A stretch of 64,000 nucleotides of DNA from Amycolatopsis sp. NBRC 101858 (lineage in GTDB: Bacteria; Actinomycetota; Actinomycetes; Mycobacteriales; Pseudonocardiaceae). The notes under the pieces were generated by a model. It was not told where the DNA came from, did no database searches, and worked only from the letters and a program-made list of their open reading frames with translations. The translations under genes and the position numbers were made by a program. This document shows positions 9,106-17,638 of the stretch, piece by piece. Positions within the stretch are counted from its first letter, which is position 1. Every line of letters starts with the position of its first letter. The stretch spans positions 186,001-250,000 of the forward strand of contig NZ_BSTD01000001.1 in the NCBI RefSeq assembly GCF_030269325.1, written 5' to 3'.

Positions 9106-10175
9106 AGCTTCCCTTTCAGCTCGTCGAACGGCACCCACCGGCCGTCGACCCGATATCCGTCCGCTTCGGCGACCACGTCCACATGGGACTGCGACGGCTT
9201 CCCGCACCGCCGTTCGCAGCCCGAGAAGTGCGCGCGCAGGCCCGGCCGGAAGACGGCGTCGGCCCGCACGTCGGCCCGCGACTTCGCGCAGCCGGGCCGG
9301 CCGATGCACGCGGTGGTCCCCAAGGTCTCGCCGCCGAAGCCCAGCCGCTCGAAGACGTCGGCGGGCGCATTCGGCAGCACGAGGGACTTCCACGGCGTGA
9401 CCAGCGCGGGACCGAACTCGGCGAGCGCCCGCATCTGCGCCGCCGCCAGCTGCCCGAAGCGGGGCACGACGGCCGCCGCGAGACCGTTGTCGCGCTCGAT
9501 GAGGCCCGCCGGGATTTCCGCCGGGAGCCGCGGCACCGGCGTTCCCCGCCAAGCCGGGTCGTCGAGTTCCGCGACCCGCCAAGCCGTTCCGCGCACGCGG
9601 AGGAAGTCGAGCGCGACCTCGGCCAGCGCCGCGACGGCATCGGCGCGGGCCACCGGCCGTCCGGTGTCGCCGCCTGCGAGCAGCAGGGTTCCTTCGTCCG
9701 CGTCGAGCGCGCGCCAGCAGACGTCGGCGTCTTCCCCGGCGACGTCACCGCGGCCGTCGTCGAAGGCGAAGAGGAACCGGCCCGGCAGCGACGCCAGCTC
9801 GGGCGTCGAGCACAGGAGCGCGTCCAGTTCAGCGGCCAGCCCGCGGACGTCGGCGAGGCCACCGTGCAGCCCGCTCAACGGCGAGGCCAGCACGTTCCGG
9901 ACCCGTTCGTGAGACGGCGACGGCAGCAGTCCGGCGTCGGCCAGCCGGACCGCGAGCCCGGGCCGCGTCACCCCGCGCAGCTGGACGTTGCCGCGGGAAG
10001 TCAGGTGGAGGTCGCCGTCGCCGCACGCTTCGGCGCAGTCGGCGAGCGCGCGCAGCTGCGCCGCGGAAACCGCACCGCCGGGCAGCCGGACCCGCGCCAA
10101 CGGGCCGTCGGCGGCGTCGTGGGGAGCGAAAACACCCGGGCACGCGTCGGCTCGCGCACGTGCTGGGGTCGGCAT
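9102..10175 (-). CDS. cobG: Precorrin-3B synthase (siroheme/4Fe-4S type)
   Basis: 357 residues related to nitrite/sulfite reductase half-domains. CobG uses oxygen to make precorrin-3B and marks the aerobic cobalamin route. The ferredoxin-like half-domain near residues 20-80 contains HLTSRGNVQLRG, a siroheme-contact motif. The iron-sulfur cysteines are visible near the C-terminus as CIGRPGC (C-x5-C) and SGCERRCGKPSQSH (C-x3-C). The start at MPTPARARADACPG follows within 5 bases of the preceding small gene. Sulfite reductase is the alternative by fold, but the shorter length and position directly before cobH favour CobG. Confidence 0.9.
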   Translation of the reverse strand: MPTPARARADACPGVFAPHDAADGPLARVRLPGGAVSAAQLRALADCAEACGDGDLHLTSRGNVQLRGVTRPGLAVRLADAGLLPSPSHERVRNVLASPLSGLHGGLADVRGLAAELDALLCSTPELASLPGRFLFAFDDGRGDVAGEDADVCWRALDADEGTLLLAGGDTGRPVARADAVAALAEVALDFLRVRGTAWRVAELDDPAWRGTPVPRLPAEIPAGLIERDNGLAAAVVPRFGQLAAAQMRALAEFGPALVTPWKSLVLPNAPADVFERLGFGGETLGTTACIGRPGCAKSRADVRADAVFRPGLRAHFSGCERRCGKPSQSHVDVVAEADGYRVDGRWVPFDELKGKL

Positions 10176-10179
10176 GAGG

Positions 10180-10494
10180 TCACTGTAGCTGGCGGTTATC
10201 CGGCTCCTGGGGGTCCGAACGCGGCCGGATCCGGGCGATCCCGCGGTCCAGGTCCACGTCACGCCGGGGTGGCGCGCCTTCGGCGTCCTGCTCGACGAGC
10301 ATCGACATCGTTTCCCGGTGTTCCAGCTCACGCCGCTTGGTGCCGTAGAGGAACGCGGTGGTCTCCTCGATGTAGGTGGCGGACAGCCGGGCCTTGAAGC
10401 GCGACCCGTTCTTGCGCGGCCGCAGCTCGATCGCGGCCATGACCAGCAGGATCACGACGCCGCCCGGCAGAGCCAGCCCCAGCCAAGTACCCAT
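10180..10494 (-). CDS. Small single-helix membrane protein, DUF6191-like
   Basis: 104 residues: MGTWLGLALPGGVVILLVMAAIE makes one membrane helix at the N-terminus, followed by a basic, then charged, cytoplasmic tail (ATYIEETTAFLYGTKRRELEHRE) ending in a disordered proline/aspartate-rich part. It resembles short actinobacterial membrane proteins of unknown function often called DUF6191. It is the first gene of the cobG-cobH-cobIJ transcript, with only four bases between its stop and the cobG start, and it is divergent from the ABC exporter operon. Whether it does anything for corrin synthesis is unknown; the coupling to cobG is what is seen. Confidence 0.7.
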   Translation of the reverse strand: MGTWLGLALPGGVVILLVMAAIELRPRKNGSRFKARLSATYIEETTAFLYGTKRRELEHRETMSMLVEQDAEGAPPRRDVDLDRGIARIRPRSDPQEPDNRQLQ

Positions 10495-10545
10495 GCCCGG
10501 CGAACCGGATGACCGCCGGTCAAGTTCCCGGCGCAGCAGAAGTCT

Positions 10546-10577
10546 GATCGTATGTAGTAGGTGTGCTACATTCGATC
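10546..10577. promoter_or_regulatory. Long inverted repeat between divergent cob and ABC operons
   Basis: Twelve-base arms, GATCGTATGTAG and CTACATTCGATC, separated by eight bases and differing by one mismatch. It sits 23 bases before the ABC ATPase start and about 52 bases from the divergent small membrane gene. It is placed like a repressor operator; the inner ATGTAG/CTACAT part is perfect. There is no T-run, so a terminator is unlikely. The binding protein is unknown. The 77-residue HTH protein encoded at the end of the ABC operon is an obvious candidate. Confidence 0.6.
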
Positions 10578-10599
10578 GCATCAGTCCGATGGGGGTTTG

Positions 10600-11529
10600 A
10601 TGATGAGAGATCCAGCAGTGCCCGTGGTCCGCGTGCGCGGGCTGCGGATGCGGTACGGCACGAACGACGTGCTCCACGACGTCGAGTTCGAGGCCCACCG
10701 AGGCGAGGTCGTGTGCCTGCTCGGGCCGAACGGCGCGGGCAAGACGACGACGATCGAGATCCTCGAGGGCTTCCGGATGCGGTCGGCCGGCGAGGTGAGC
10801 GTCCTGGGGGCCGACCCGGCGCACGGCGGCGAAGACTGGCGGGCACGGCTGGGGGTCGTGCTCCAGTCCTGGCGTGACCACGGGAAATGGCGGGTGCGGG
10901 AGCTGCTCGCGCACCTCGGCCGGTACTACGCGCCGTACTCGACGCCGTCGCAGCCGCGGCCGTGGGACGCCGACGAGCTGATCGCGGCCGTGGGGCTCGC
11001 CGAACACGCGCAGAAGAAGATCAAGAACCTCTCCGGCGGCCAGCGCCGGCGGCTCGACGTCGCGATCGGCATCGTCGGGCGTCCCGAGCTGCTGTTCCTC
11101 GACGAGCCGACCGCGGGCTTCGACCCGGAGGCGCGGCGCGAGTTCCACGACCTCGTGCACCGGCTGTCCGACGAGCTCGACACCACGATCCTGCTCACCA
11201 CGCACGACCTCGACGAGGCCGAGAAGCTGGCCGACCGGATCCTCATCCTCAACGGCGGGCGCATCATCGCCGACGGCTCGGCCGACGCGCTGTCCCGCCA
11301 GATCTCCGGCGAGGCCGAGGTCCGCTGGACGGTCGGCGGCCAGCGCTTCGTCCACTCGACGACCGAAGCGACGAAGTACGTGTACGACCTGTTCAAGCAG
11401 CACGGCGAAGCCGTCTCGGACCTCGAGGTGCGGCGGGCGTCGCTGGAGGACACCTACATGACACTGGTGCACCGCGCCGAGACCGGCGGCGAGACGGAGC
11501 TGGGCCTCCAGGAAGCGGGTGCGCGATGA
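10600..11529 (+). CDS. ABC-2 type exporter, ATP-binding subunit
   Basis: 309 residues. Walker A is GPNGAGKTT near residue 45, the signature is NLSGGQRRRLD near 142, and Walker B is LLFLDEPTAGFD with the following His in TTHDLDEAE. The protein is of the DrrA/CcmA type that drives ABC-2 exporters of drugs, lipids or antibiotics. The chosen ATG follows a GGGGG-rich ribosome site; a second ATG directly follows. The stop overlaps the permease start (ATGA). The operon is ATPase-permease-HTH regulator, behind the inverted repeat at 10546-10577. The substrate cannot be read from the sequence. Confidence 0.9.
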   Translation: MMRDPAVPVVRVRGLRMRYGTNDVLHDVEFEAHRGEVVCLLGPNGAGKTTTIEILEGFRMRSAGEVSVLGADPAHGGEDWRARLGVVLQSWRDHGKWRVRELLAHLGRYYAPYSTPSQPRPWDADELIAAVGLAEHAQKKIKNLSGGQRRRLDVAIGIVGRPELLFLDEPTAGFDPEARREFHDLVHRLSDELDTTILLTTHDLDEAEKLADRILILNGGRIIADGSADALSRQISGEAEVRWTVGGQRFVHSTTEATKYVYDLFKQHGEAVSDLEVRRASLEDTYMTLVHRAETGGETELGLQEAGAR

Positions 11530-12377
11530 ACGCCAGGACCGCCGCGCTGCGGACCGGGGTGTCCCGCGGCTGGATCGAGTTCAAGCAGACGTGGACCAAC
11601 CGCGACGACGTCGTCGGCCAGTTCGTCTTCGTCGCGCTCTTCCTCGGCACGTTGTTCTTCATGCGCAACGCCACCCTGCCCGGCACCGGGTTCTCGCTCG
11701 GCGCGGCCACCGTGCCCGGCGTGCTCGGCGCCGGGATCGTGTTCAACGGGCTGAACAGCACGGCGGGCTACCTCGCCATCGACCGCGAGGACGGCACGCT
11801 GCTGCGTGCGAAGGCGACGCCGAACGGCATGCTCGGCTACCTGGTCGGGAAGACGACGGCGGTGGCGATGGCGCAGGTCACCTCGATCCTGCTGGTGCTG
11901 GTCCCGTGCCTGTTCCTGTTCGACTCGCTGGCCCCGGACGGCGTCTGGTCGTACCTGCACCTGCTCTGGGTGCTGGCGGTCGGGCTGACCGCCACCCTGC
12001 CGCTCGGCGCCGCGCTGGGATCGCTCACCAACAGCCCGCGCTCCATCGCGCTGATCACGCTGCCGATCATGGGCCTGGGTGCGATCTCGGGGATCTTCTA
12101 CCCGATCACGGCGCTGCCGGGGTGGGTGCAGGACATCGCGCAGGTCTTCCCGATGTACTGGCTGGGCCTCGGGATGCGCTCGGCGCTGCTGCCCGACAGC
12201 GCGGTGGTCGTCGAAATCGGCCAGTCGTGGCGGCCGCTGCCGACCCTGGCCGTGCTCGTCGCGTGGTCCGTGATCGGATTGGCCCTGGCCCCGGTGCTGC
12301 TCCGCCGCATGGCGCGGCGGGAAGCGGGTTCGTCGGTGGCCGAACGCCGGGAGAAGGCCATGCAGCGTGTGGGGTGA
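11526..12377 (+). CDS. ABC-2 type exporter, permease subunit
   Basis: 283 residues with about six hydrophobic helices: two near residues 35-80, then NGMLGYLVGKTTAVAMAQVT leading into three helices at about 115-200, and a final helix at about 235-260. The stretch SPRSIALITLPIMGLGAISGIFYPI is characteristic of ABC2_membrane permeases. It is translated by ATGA overlap with the ATPase, so the two form one transporter. A three-base gap separates it from the HTH gene. The basic, disordered C-terminus (RRMARREAGSS) is cytoplasmic. Confidence 0.88.
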   Translation: MNARTAALRTGVSRGWIEFKQTWTNRDDVVGQFVFVALFLGTLFFMRNATLPGTGFSLGAATVPGVLGAGIVFNGLNSTAGYLAIDREDGTLLRAKATPNGMLGYLVGKTTAVAMAQVTSILLVLVPCLFLFDSLAPDGVWSYLHLLWVLAVGLTATLPLGAALGSLTNSPRSIALITLPIMGLGAISGIFYPITALPGWVQDIAQVFPMYWLGLGMRSALLPDSAVVVEIGQSWRPLPTLAVLVAWSVIGLALAPVLLRRMARREAGSSVAERREKAMQRVG

Positions 12378-12380
12378 TTC

Positions 12381-12614
12381 ATGAGTGAGGTCGTCTACAA
12401 CCGGATCGCGATGCTGCGCGCGGAGCGGTCGATCTCGCGGCGCCAGCTGGCGGAGGCACTCGGCGTGCACTACCAGACGATCGGCTACCTGGAGCGCGGC
12501 GAGTACAGCCCGAGCTTGTTCGTGGCGCTGCGGATCGCGGAGTTCTTCGAGGTCCCGCTGGAGGTCCTGTTCTCGACCAAGCCGTTCCCGCGGCTCGGAG
12601 AGCAGTCCGCCTAG
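12381..12614 (+). CDS. Small XRE-type HTH regulator
   Basis: 77 residues, nearly all one helix-turn-helix: NRIAMLRAERSISRRQLAEALGVHYQTIGYLERGEYSPSLFVALRIAEFF. This is the YozG/Cro-like compact type often found beside ABC-2 exporters. It begins three bases after the permease stop, so it belongs to that operon and may regulate it through the inverted repeat at 10546-10577. Its TAG stop shares bases with the stop of the convergent next gene. Confidence 0.88.
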   Translation: MSEVVYNRIAMLRAERSISRRQLAEALGVHYQTIGYLERGEYSPSLFVALRIAEFFEVPLEVLFSTKPFPRLGEQSA

Positions 12615-13339
12615 GGCTTCGTGAGGTCGGCTTCGACGAGCGCCCGGACGACGTCACCGCGGCGGTCCTCCCGGACGGTCCGGTTCAGCTCGACGTGCAG
12701 GAACGGCGCGGCGCCGGTGGCCCGGCCCTGGACGTTCGTCGTCCCGGCCAGGCCCCGGCACGGCTCGGCCCAGGCCCGGCAGACCCGGAACCCGGCCTCG
12801 TCGAGGCGGTCGGCCGCGCGGCGGGCGGCGTCGCCGGCTTCGGCGGCCCCGGCCGACAGCACGACGTCCGCCGTGCTGAGCGTGGTGTCGTTGAAGCCGT
12901 GCAGCTGGACCTGGGGCAGGCCGCGCCGGGCCAGCAGCGTGGCGACGACGTGGAAGACGGTCCCGGTGTCGTGCGCGGGGTCTTCGCGGCGGCGGTGCGC
13001 CCCGCCGACCGCGAGGATCGCGCCCGGCGTGCGCCGGAAGAGGTCGAGGCCGATCAGCTCGGTCCGCAGGTCGGACGACGCGTGCGGTGCCTCGACCACC
13101 AGCGACGGCGGCGCGGACCGGTCGATGGCGTACAGGCCCCAGGCCCGCTCGGAGCCGGGCTCCTGGACGGCGAGCGAGTCGTCCCGCACCGAGAACCCCA
13201 GCTCACCGAGGTGGTGCGGGGCCCGGTCGAGGAGCGCGGCGAACCCGGCTTCGGCGGCCGCCAGCTCGTCGGCGGTCGCCCGGCGGTAGGGCCCGCGGCT
13301 CGACTGGGCGGCGGTGAAGTCGCGGAGGAAGGCTTCCAA
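12611..13339 (-). CDS. Hypothetical protein, possibly N-formylglutamate-amidohydrolase-like
   Basis: 242 residues from a TTG start. Not firmly recognised. Features that can be seen: VVEAPHASSD near residue 80, an IGLDLFRRTPGAILAVGGAHRR stretch, DTGTVFHVV, VQLHGFND and a C-terminal FLHVELNRTVRE. The histidine-bearing motifs and the 'HVELNRTVRE' end are reminiscent of metal-dependent amidohydrolases acting on formyl- or poly-glutamate, but this is only suggestive. No signal peptide. Transcribed away from the cobN riboswitch and convergent with the small HTH gene, the two stop codons overlapping. Upstream of its start is the riboswitch region serving the other strand. Confidence 0.6.
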   Translation of the reverse strand: MEAFLRDFTAAQSSRGPYRRATADELAAAEAGFAALLDRAPHHLGELGFSVRDDSLAVQEPGSERAWGLYAIDRSAPPSLVVEAPHASSDLRTELIGLDLFRRTPGAILAVGGAHRRREDPAHDTGTVFHVVATLLARRGLPQVQLHGFNDTTLSTADVVLSAGAAEAGDAARRAADRLDEAGFRVCRAWAEPCRGLAGTTNVQGRATGAAPFLHVELNRTVREDRRGDVVRALVEADLTKP

Positions 13340-13404
13340 GCCGCCAGGTTACCGAGCGCCGGTCAACGTCACCTTGACGCACCTCGACCGGCACCGGAGA
13401 GTGG

Positions 13405-13530
13405 AGCCGATACCCACGCGTCGGCAGGTGGAGGAACCCGGTGAGAGTCCGGGGCGGTCCCGCCACTGTCATCGGAGAGATCTCCGAGAGCCAGGAACTC
13501 CGGCCGGCGCGCCCGTCTACCCGGGGCGCG
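13405..13530 (+). ncRNA. Cobalamin riboswitch
   Basis: The leader of cobN contains the conserved cobalamin aptamer elements in order: GGTGAGAGTCCGGGGCGGTCC at about 13440-13460, CGCCACTGT at 13461-13469, and the B12-box-like GAGAGCCAGGAACTCC at about 13486-13501. A GC-rich hairpin (CGCGCCC 13508-13514 with GGGCGCG 13524-13530) follows and lies directly before the GAGGAGG ribosome site at 13537-13543. Binding of adenosylcobalamin normally lowers expression, here probably through translation initiation. Outer boundaries are approximate. Confidence 0.9.
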
Positions 13531-13549
13531 GACCCCGAGGAGGAACCTC

Positions 13550-16500
13550 GTGATCCTGCTTCTGTCCACTTCGGACACCGACCTGCTCAGCGCCCGTTCG
13601 GCCGAGGGCGAGTACCGGCTGGCGAACCCCGCGCGGATCGACGTCGCCGAGCTGCCCGGCCTGCTCGACGGCGCGCGCATCGTGGTCGTCCGCATCCTCG
13701 GCACCCCGCGGACCTGGCAGGAGGGCCTGGACACGCTGCGGGCGTCGGGTGCGCACGTCGTCGTCCTGGGCGGGGAGCAGACGCCGGACGCCGAGCTGAT
13801 GAAGCTCTCGACCGTCCCGGCCGGCATCGCCGCCGAGGCCCACGCCTACCTCGCGCAGGGCGGTCCGGCGAACCTCACCCAGCTGCACCGGTTCCTCTCC
13901 GACACGCTCCTGCTCACCGGCGACGGCTTCGAGCCGCCCGCGCAGCAGCCCGCGTGGGGCGTTCTCGAGCGGCCGTCGCTCGCCGAAGGTCCGGTCATCG
14001 GCATCCTGTACTACCGGGCGCACCAGCTGTCCGGGAACACCGCGTTCGTGCACGCCCTCGCCGACCAGATCGAAGCCGCGGGCGGGCGCGCGTTGCCGAT
14101 CTACTGTGCTTCGCTGCGTACGCGCGAGCCGGAGATGATGGCCGAGCTGGCTTCCGTGGACGCCCTGCTCGTCACGGTCCTGGCGGCCGGTGGGACGCGG
14201 CCGTCCGAGGTGGGCGCCGGGGGCGACGACGAGGCGTGGGACGTCGCCGAGATGGCCGCGCTCGACGTCCCGATCCTGCAGGCGCTCTGCCTGACCAGCG
14301 ACCGCGAGACGTGGGCGGCCAGCGACGACGGCCTTTCGCCGCTCGACGCCGGGAACCAGATGGCCGTCCCGGAGTTCGACGGGCGGCTGATCACGGTCCC
14401 GTTCTCGTTCAAGGAACTCGACGCCGACGGGCTCCCCCGGTACGTGCCGGACGCCGAACGCGCGTCCCGCGTCGCTCGTATCGCGCTGGCGCACGCCCGC
14501 CTGCGGCACACACCCCCGGCTTCGCGGCGCATCGCCCTCATGCTGTCCGCGTACCCGACGAAGCACTCCCGCGTCGGCAACGCGGTGGGGCTGGACACGC
14601 CCGCGTCGGCGATCGGGCTGCTGCGGCGGATGCGCGCGCAGGGCTACGACCTGGGCCCGGACGCCTTCCCGGGCGTCGACCCGACCGGCACCGAGCAGCC
14701 CGACGGTGACGCGCTCATCCACGCGCTGATCGCCGCCGGCGGCCAGGACCCGGAGTGGCTGACCGAGGAACAGCTGTCCGGCAACCCGATCCGCGTGCCC
14801 GCTTCCCGTTACCGCGAATGGTTCGCCGAGCTGCCCGCCGAGCTGCGTTCGGCGATGGAGGAGCACTGGGGGCCGGCGCCGGGTGAGCTGTACGTCGACA
14901 ACGGCGACATCGTGCTGGCGTCGCTGCAGAGCGGCAACGTCATCATCATGATCCAGCCACCGCGCGGGTTCGGCGAGAACCCCGTCGCGATCTACCACAA
15001 CCCGGACCTGCCGCCGAGCCACCACTACCTGGCCGCGTACCGGTGGCTGGAGGAGGAGTTCGGCGCGCACGCCGTCGTCCACCTGGGCAAGCACGGGTCC
15101 CTGGAATGGCTGCCGGGCAAGACCGCCGGGCTTTCGGCGTCGTGCGCGCCGGACGCGGTGCTCGGGAACCTGCCGCTGGTGTACCCGTTCCTGATCAACG
15201 ACCCGGGCGAGGGCGCGCAGGCGAAGCGGCGCGCGCACGCGACGATCGTCGACCACCTGATCCCGCCGATGGCGCGCGCGGAGTCGTACGGCGACATGGC
15301 GCGGCTCGAGCAGCTGCTCGACGAGCACGCGAACATCGCGGCGATGGACCCGGCGAAGCTGCCGGCGATCCGCGCCCAGATCTGGACGCTGATCCAGGCG
15401 GCGAAGCTGGACCACGACCTCGGCGTCGGCGAGCGCCCGCACGACGCGGAGTTCGACGACTTCCTGCTGCACATCGACGGCTGGCTGTGCGAGGTCAAGG
15501 ACGCCCAGATCCGCGACGGCCTGCACATCCTCGGTGCGGCGCCGGTCGGCGAGGCCCGCGTCAACCTCGTGCTGGCGATGCTGCGGGCGTCGCAGATGTG
15601 GGGCGGTCGCGAAGGCGCGGTGCCGGGGCTGCGGTCGGCACTGGGACTGAAGGAAGACGCGTCGACGTCCGAAGTGGACGCCGTCGAGAAGACGGCGCGG
15701 GAGCTCGTCCAGACGATGGAGATGCGCGGCTGGGACGCCACGGCGGTCGAGTCGGTGGCGCCAGACGCTTCTGTCGCCCGGGTGCTTTCCTTTGCGGCCA
15801 CCGAGATCGTCCCGCGGCTCGCGGGGACGTCGGCCGAGCTGGACGCTGTGCTGCACGCGCTCGACGGCGGCTACATCCCGGCGGGGCCGAGCGGATCGCC
15901 GTTGCGCGGCCTGGTGAACGTGCTGCCGACCGGGCGCAACTTCTACACGGTCGACCCGAAGGCGATCCCGAGCCGACTGGCCTGGGAGACGGGGCAGGCG
16001 CTGGCGGATTCCCTCTTGAAGCGCTACCGCGAGGACAACGGCGACTGGCCGAAGTCGGTCGGGCTGTCGGTGTGGGGGACGTCGGCGATGCGGACGTCCG
16101 GCGACGACGCGGCGGAGGTCTTGGCGCTGCTGGGCGTCCAGCCGGTGTGGGACGAGGCATCGCGCCGGGTGACGGGCATCGAGGCGATTCCGCTGTCGGA
16201 GCTGGGCCGCCCCCGCATCGACGTCACGATCCGCATCAGCGGGTTCTTCCGCGACGCGTTCCCGCACGTGATCGCCATGATGGACGACGCGGTGCGCTTG
16301 GTGGCGGCGTTGGACGAACCTTCGTCGGAGAACTTCGTCCGGGCCCACGTGGCTTCCGACTTGGCCGAGCACGGCGACTCCCGCCGCGCGACAACGCGAA
16401 TCTTCGGCTCGAAGCCGGGAGCGTACGGCGCGGGTCTTTTGCCGTTGATGGACAGCGGAAACTGGCGCGACGACAAGGACCTGGCGGAGGTGTACGCGGT

Positions 16501-17113
16501 CTGGGGCGGCTTCGCGTACGGCCGGGATCTCGACGGCCGCCCGGCGCGCGAGGACATGGAGAGTGCGTACAAGCGCATCGTGGTGGCGGCGAAGAACACG
16601 GACACGCGCGAGCACGACATCGCGGATTCGGACGATTACTTCCAGTACCACGGCGGGATGATCGCCACGGTCCGCGCGCTGACGGGCACGGCCCCGGCGT
16701 CGTACGTGGGCGACAGCACTTCGCCGGACGCGGTCCGCACACGGACGCTGGGCGAGGAGACGGCCCGGGTGTTCCGCGCCCGGGTGGTGAACCCCCGCTG
16801 GCTGGCAGCAATGCGCAGGCACGGCTACAAGGGAGCGTTCGAGCTGGCGGCAACGGTGGACTACTTGTTCGGCTTCGACGCAACGGCCGGCGTGGTCGGC
16901 GACTGGATGTACGAGAAGCTGACCGAGTCGTACGTACTGGACGAGGTGAACCAGGAGTTCCTTCGGCAGGCCAACCCCTGGGCGCTGCGCGGGATCGTGG
17001 AGCGGCTGAACGAGGCCGCGGACCGGGGGCTGTGGGAGGAGCCCGATCCGGAGCTGCTGGCTCGCATGCGTGAGGTGTACCTGTCCTTGGAAGGTGACCT
17101 CGAGGCGGAGTGA
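13550..17113 (+). CDS. cobN: Aerobic cobaltochelatase subunit CobN
   Basis: 1187 residues, the normal size of the large chelatase subunit. CobN inserts cobalt into hydrogenobyrinic acid a,c-diamide together with the CobS and CobT ATPase subunits, which are not in this window. Seen are an N-terminal LLSTSDTDLLSARSAE, the YTSVYPTKHS-like SAYPTKHSRVGNAVGLDTP near 345, NVIIMIQPPRGFGENP near 465, and the strongly conserved HLGKHGSLEWLPGKTAGLS near 510. Histidines in the last two motifs are expected in the chelation site. The GTG start follows a strong GAGGAGG site. It is expressed under the riboswitch at 13405-13530 and stands alone, apart from the other cob genes. Confidence 0.97.
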   Translation: MILLLSTSDTDLLSARSAEGEYRLANPARIDVAELPGLLDGARIVVVRILGTPRTWQEGLDTLRASGAHVVVLGGEQTPDAELMKLSTVPAGIAAEAHAYLAQGGPANLTQLHRFLSDTLLLTGDGFEPPAQQPAWGVLERPSLAEGPVIGILYYRAHQLSGNTAFVHALADQIEAAGGRALPIYCASLRTREPEMMAELASVDALLVTVLAAGGTRPSEVGAGGDDEAWDVAEMAALDVPILQALCLTSDRETWAASDDGLSPLDAGNQMAVPEFDGRLITVPFSFKELDADGLPRYVPDAERASRVARIALAHARLRHTPPASRRIALMLSAYPTKHSRVGNAVGLDTPASAIGLLRRMRAQGYDLGPDAFPGVDPTGTEQPDGDALIHALIAAGGQDPEWLTEEQLSGNPIRVPASRYREWFAELPAELRSAMEEHWGPAPGELYVDNGDIVLASLQSGNVIIMIQPPRGFGENPVAIYHNPDLPPSHHYLAAYRWLEEEFGAHAVVHLGKHGSLEWLPGKTAGLSASCAPDAVLGNLPLVYPFLINDPGEGAQAKRRAHATIVDHLIPPMARAESYGDMARLEQLLDEHANIAAMDPAKLPAIRAQIWTLIQAAKLDHDLGVGERPHDAEFDDFLLHIDGWLCEVKDAQIRDGLHILGAAPVGEARVNLVLAMLRASQMWGGREGAVPGLRSALGLKEDASTSEVDAVEKTARELVQTMEMRGWDATAVESVAPDASVARVLSFAATEIVPRLAGTSAELDAVLHALDGGYIPAGPSGSPLRGLVNVLPTGRNFYTVDPKAIPSRLAWETGQALADSLLKRYREDNGDWPKSVGLSVWGTSAMRTSGDDAAEVLALLGVQPVWDEASRRVTGIEAIPLSELGRPRIDVTIRISGFFRDAFPHVIAMMDDAVRLVAALDEPSSENFVRAHVASDLAEHGDSRRATTRIFGSKPGAYGAGLLPLMDSGNWRDDKDLAEVYAVWGGFAYGRDLDGRPAREDMESAYKRIVVAAKNTDTREHDIADSDDYFQYHGGMIATVRALTGTAPASYVGDSTSPDAVRTRTLGEETARVFRARVVNPRWLAAMRRHGYKGAFELAATVDYLFGFDATAGVVGDWMYEKLTESYVLDEVNQEFLRQANPWALRGIVERLNEAADRGLWEEPDPELLARMREVYLSLEGDLEAE

Positions 17114-17638
17114 CTAGCTGTGCCACCGGATGGCTCGGGTGATCGTCTCGACGAGCCGATCGACGGTGCCTTCGGCGAACGTCCCGGCGTGCCGGCCTCG
17201 CCCGTGTTCGGCGGTGACGAGGTCGGCCAGCTCGGTCCAGGTGAGCCAGGCGCAGGATTCAGTCACCCGCGCCTGAAGTTCGGCCAGCGGCCAGGGGTGC
17301 GGAGCTGACTTCCGGCCCGAAGGTGCCGGAACGAATGGCCTTCGCCTCCAGGAGCACCAGAGTGTTCGGCGAGGCGATCGTCGCGTCCGGCTGGACGATC
17401 AGCTGATCTCCGCGCCTCTGAGCCTCGGGGTTGAGCGCGAATTCCTCAGGCAGGAAGACCACCTCCGCACCTTCGGCCTCGGCAGCCGCCCGCGCTGCCG
17501 TCAGGACGTTTCCTTGCCACGGCCGCCGTCGCGGTACTTGACGACCGACCGGCCCTCCCACGAGATCTCTTCTAGCAAGACACCGCCGGCCGCGCGGAAA
17601 CGCCCGGGAAACGCGGGCCGGAGTTGGGTGGCGGGCAT
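17114..17638 (-). pseudogene. Decayed gene for an actinobacterial nuclease-fold-like hypothetical protein
   Basis: Three coherent protein pieces lie head to tail in three different frames. Piece A (17638 to about 17505) reads MPATQLRPAFPGRFRAAGG then SVVKYRDGGRGKE. Piece B (about 17510 to 17285) reads NVLTAARAAAEAEGAEVVF ... VLLEAKAIRSGTFGPE. Piece C (about 17290 to 17114) reads HPWPLAELQARVTES ... AWLTWTELADLV ... ITRAIRWHS and stops. A one-base loss joins A to B, as GKE-NVLTA is natural in the shifted frame. B and C need a second shift. The intact relatives recalled are roughly twice as long, so an internal deletion is also likely. The VLLEAK motif suggests a restriction-endonuclease-like fold; that is inference. 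Confidence 0.6.

Noticed and set aside
10494..11472. Minus-strand extension of the small membrane gene through the ABC ATPase gene
   Set aside because: Only the last 104 codons have protein-like composition; the rest is the shadow of the ATPase gene, whose Walker and signature motifs are unambiguous.
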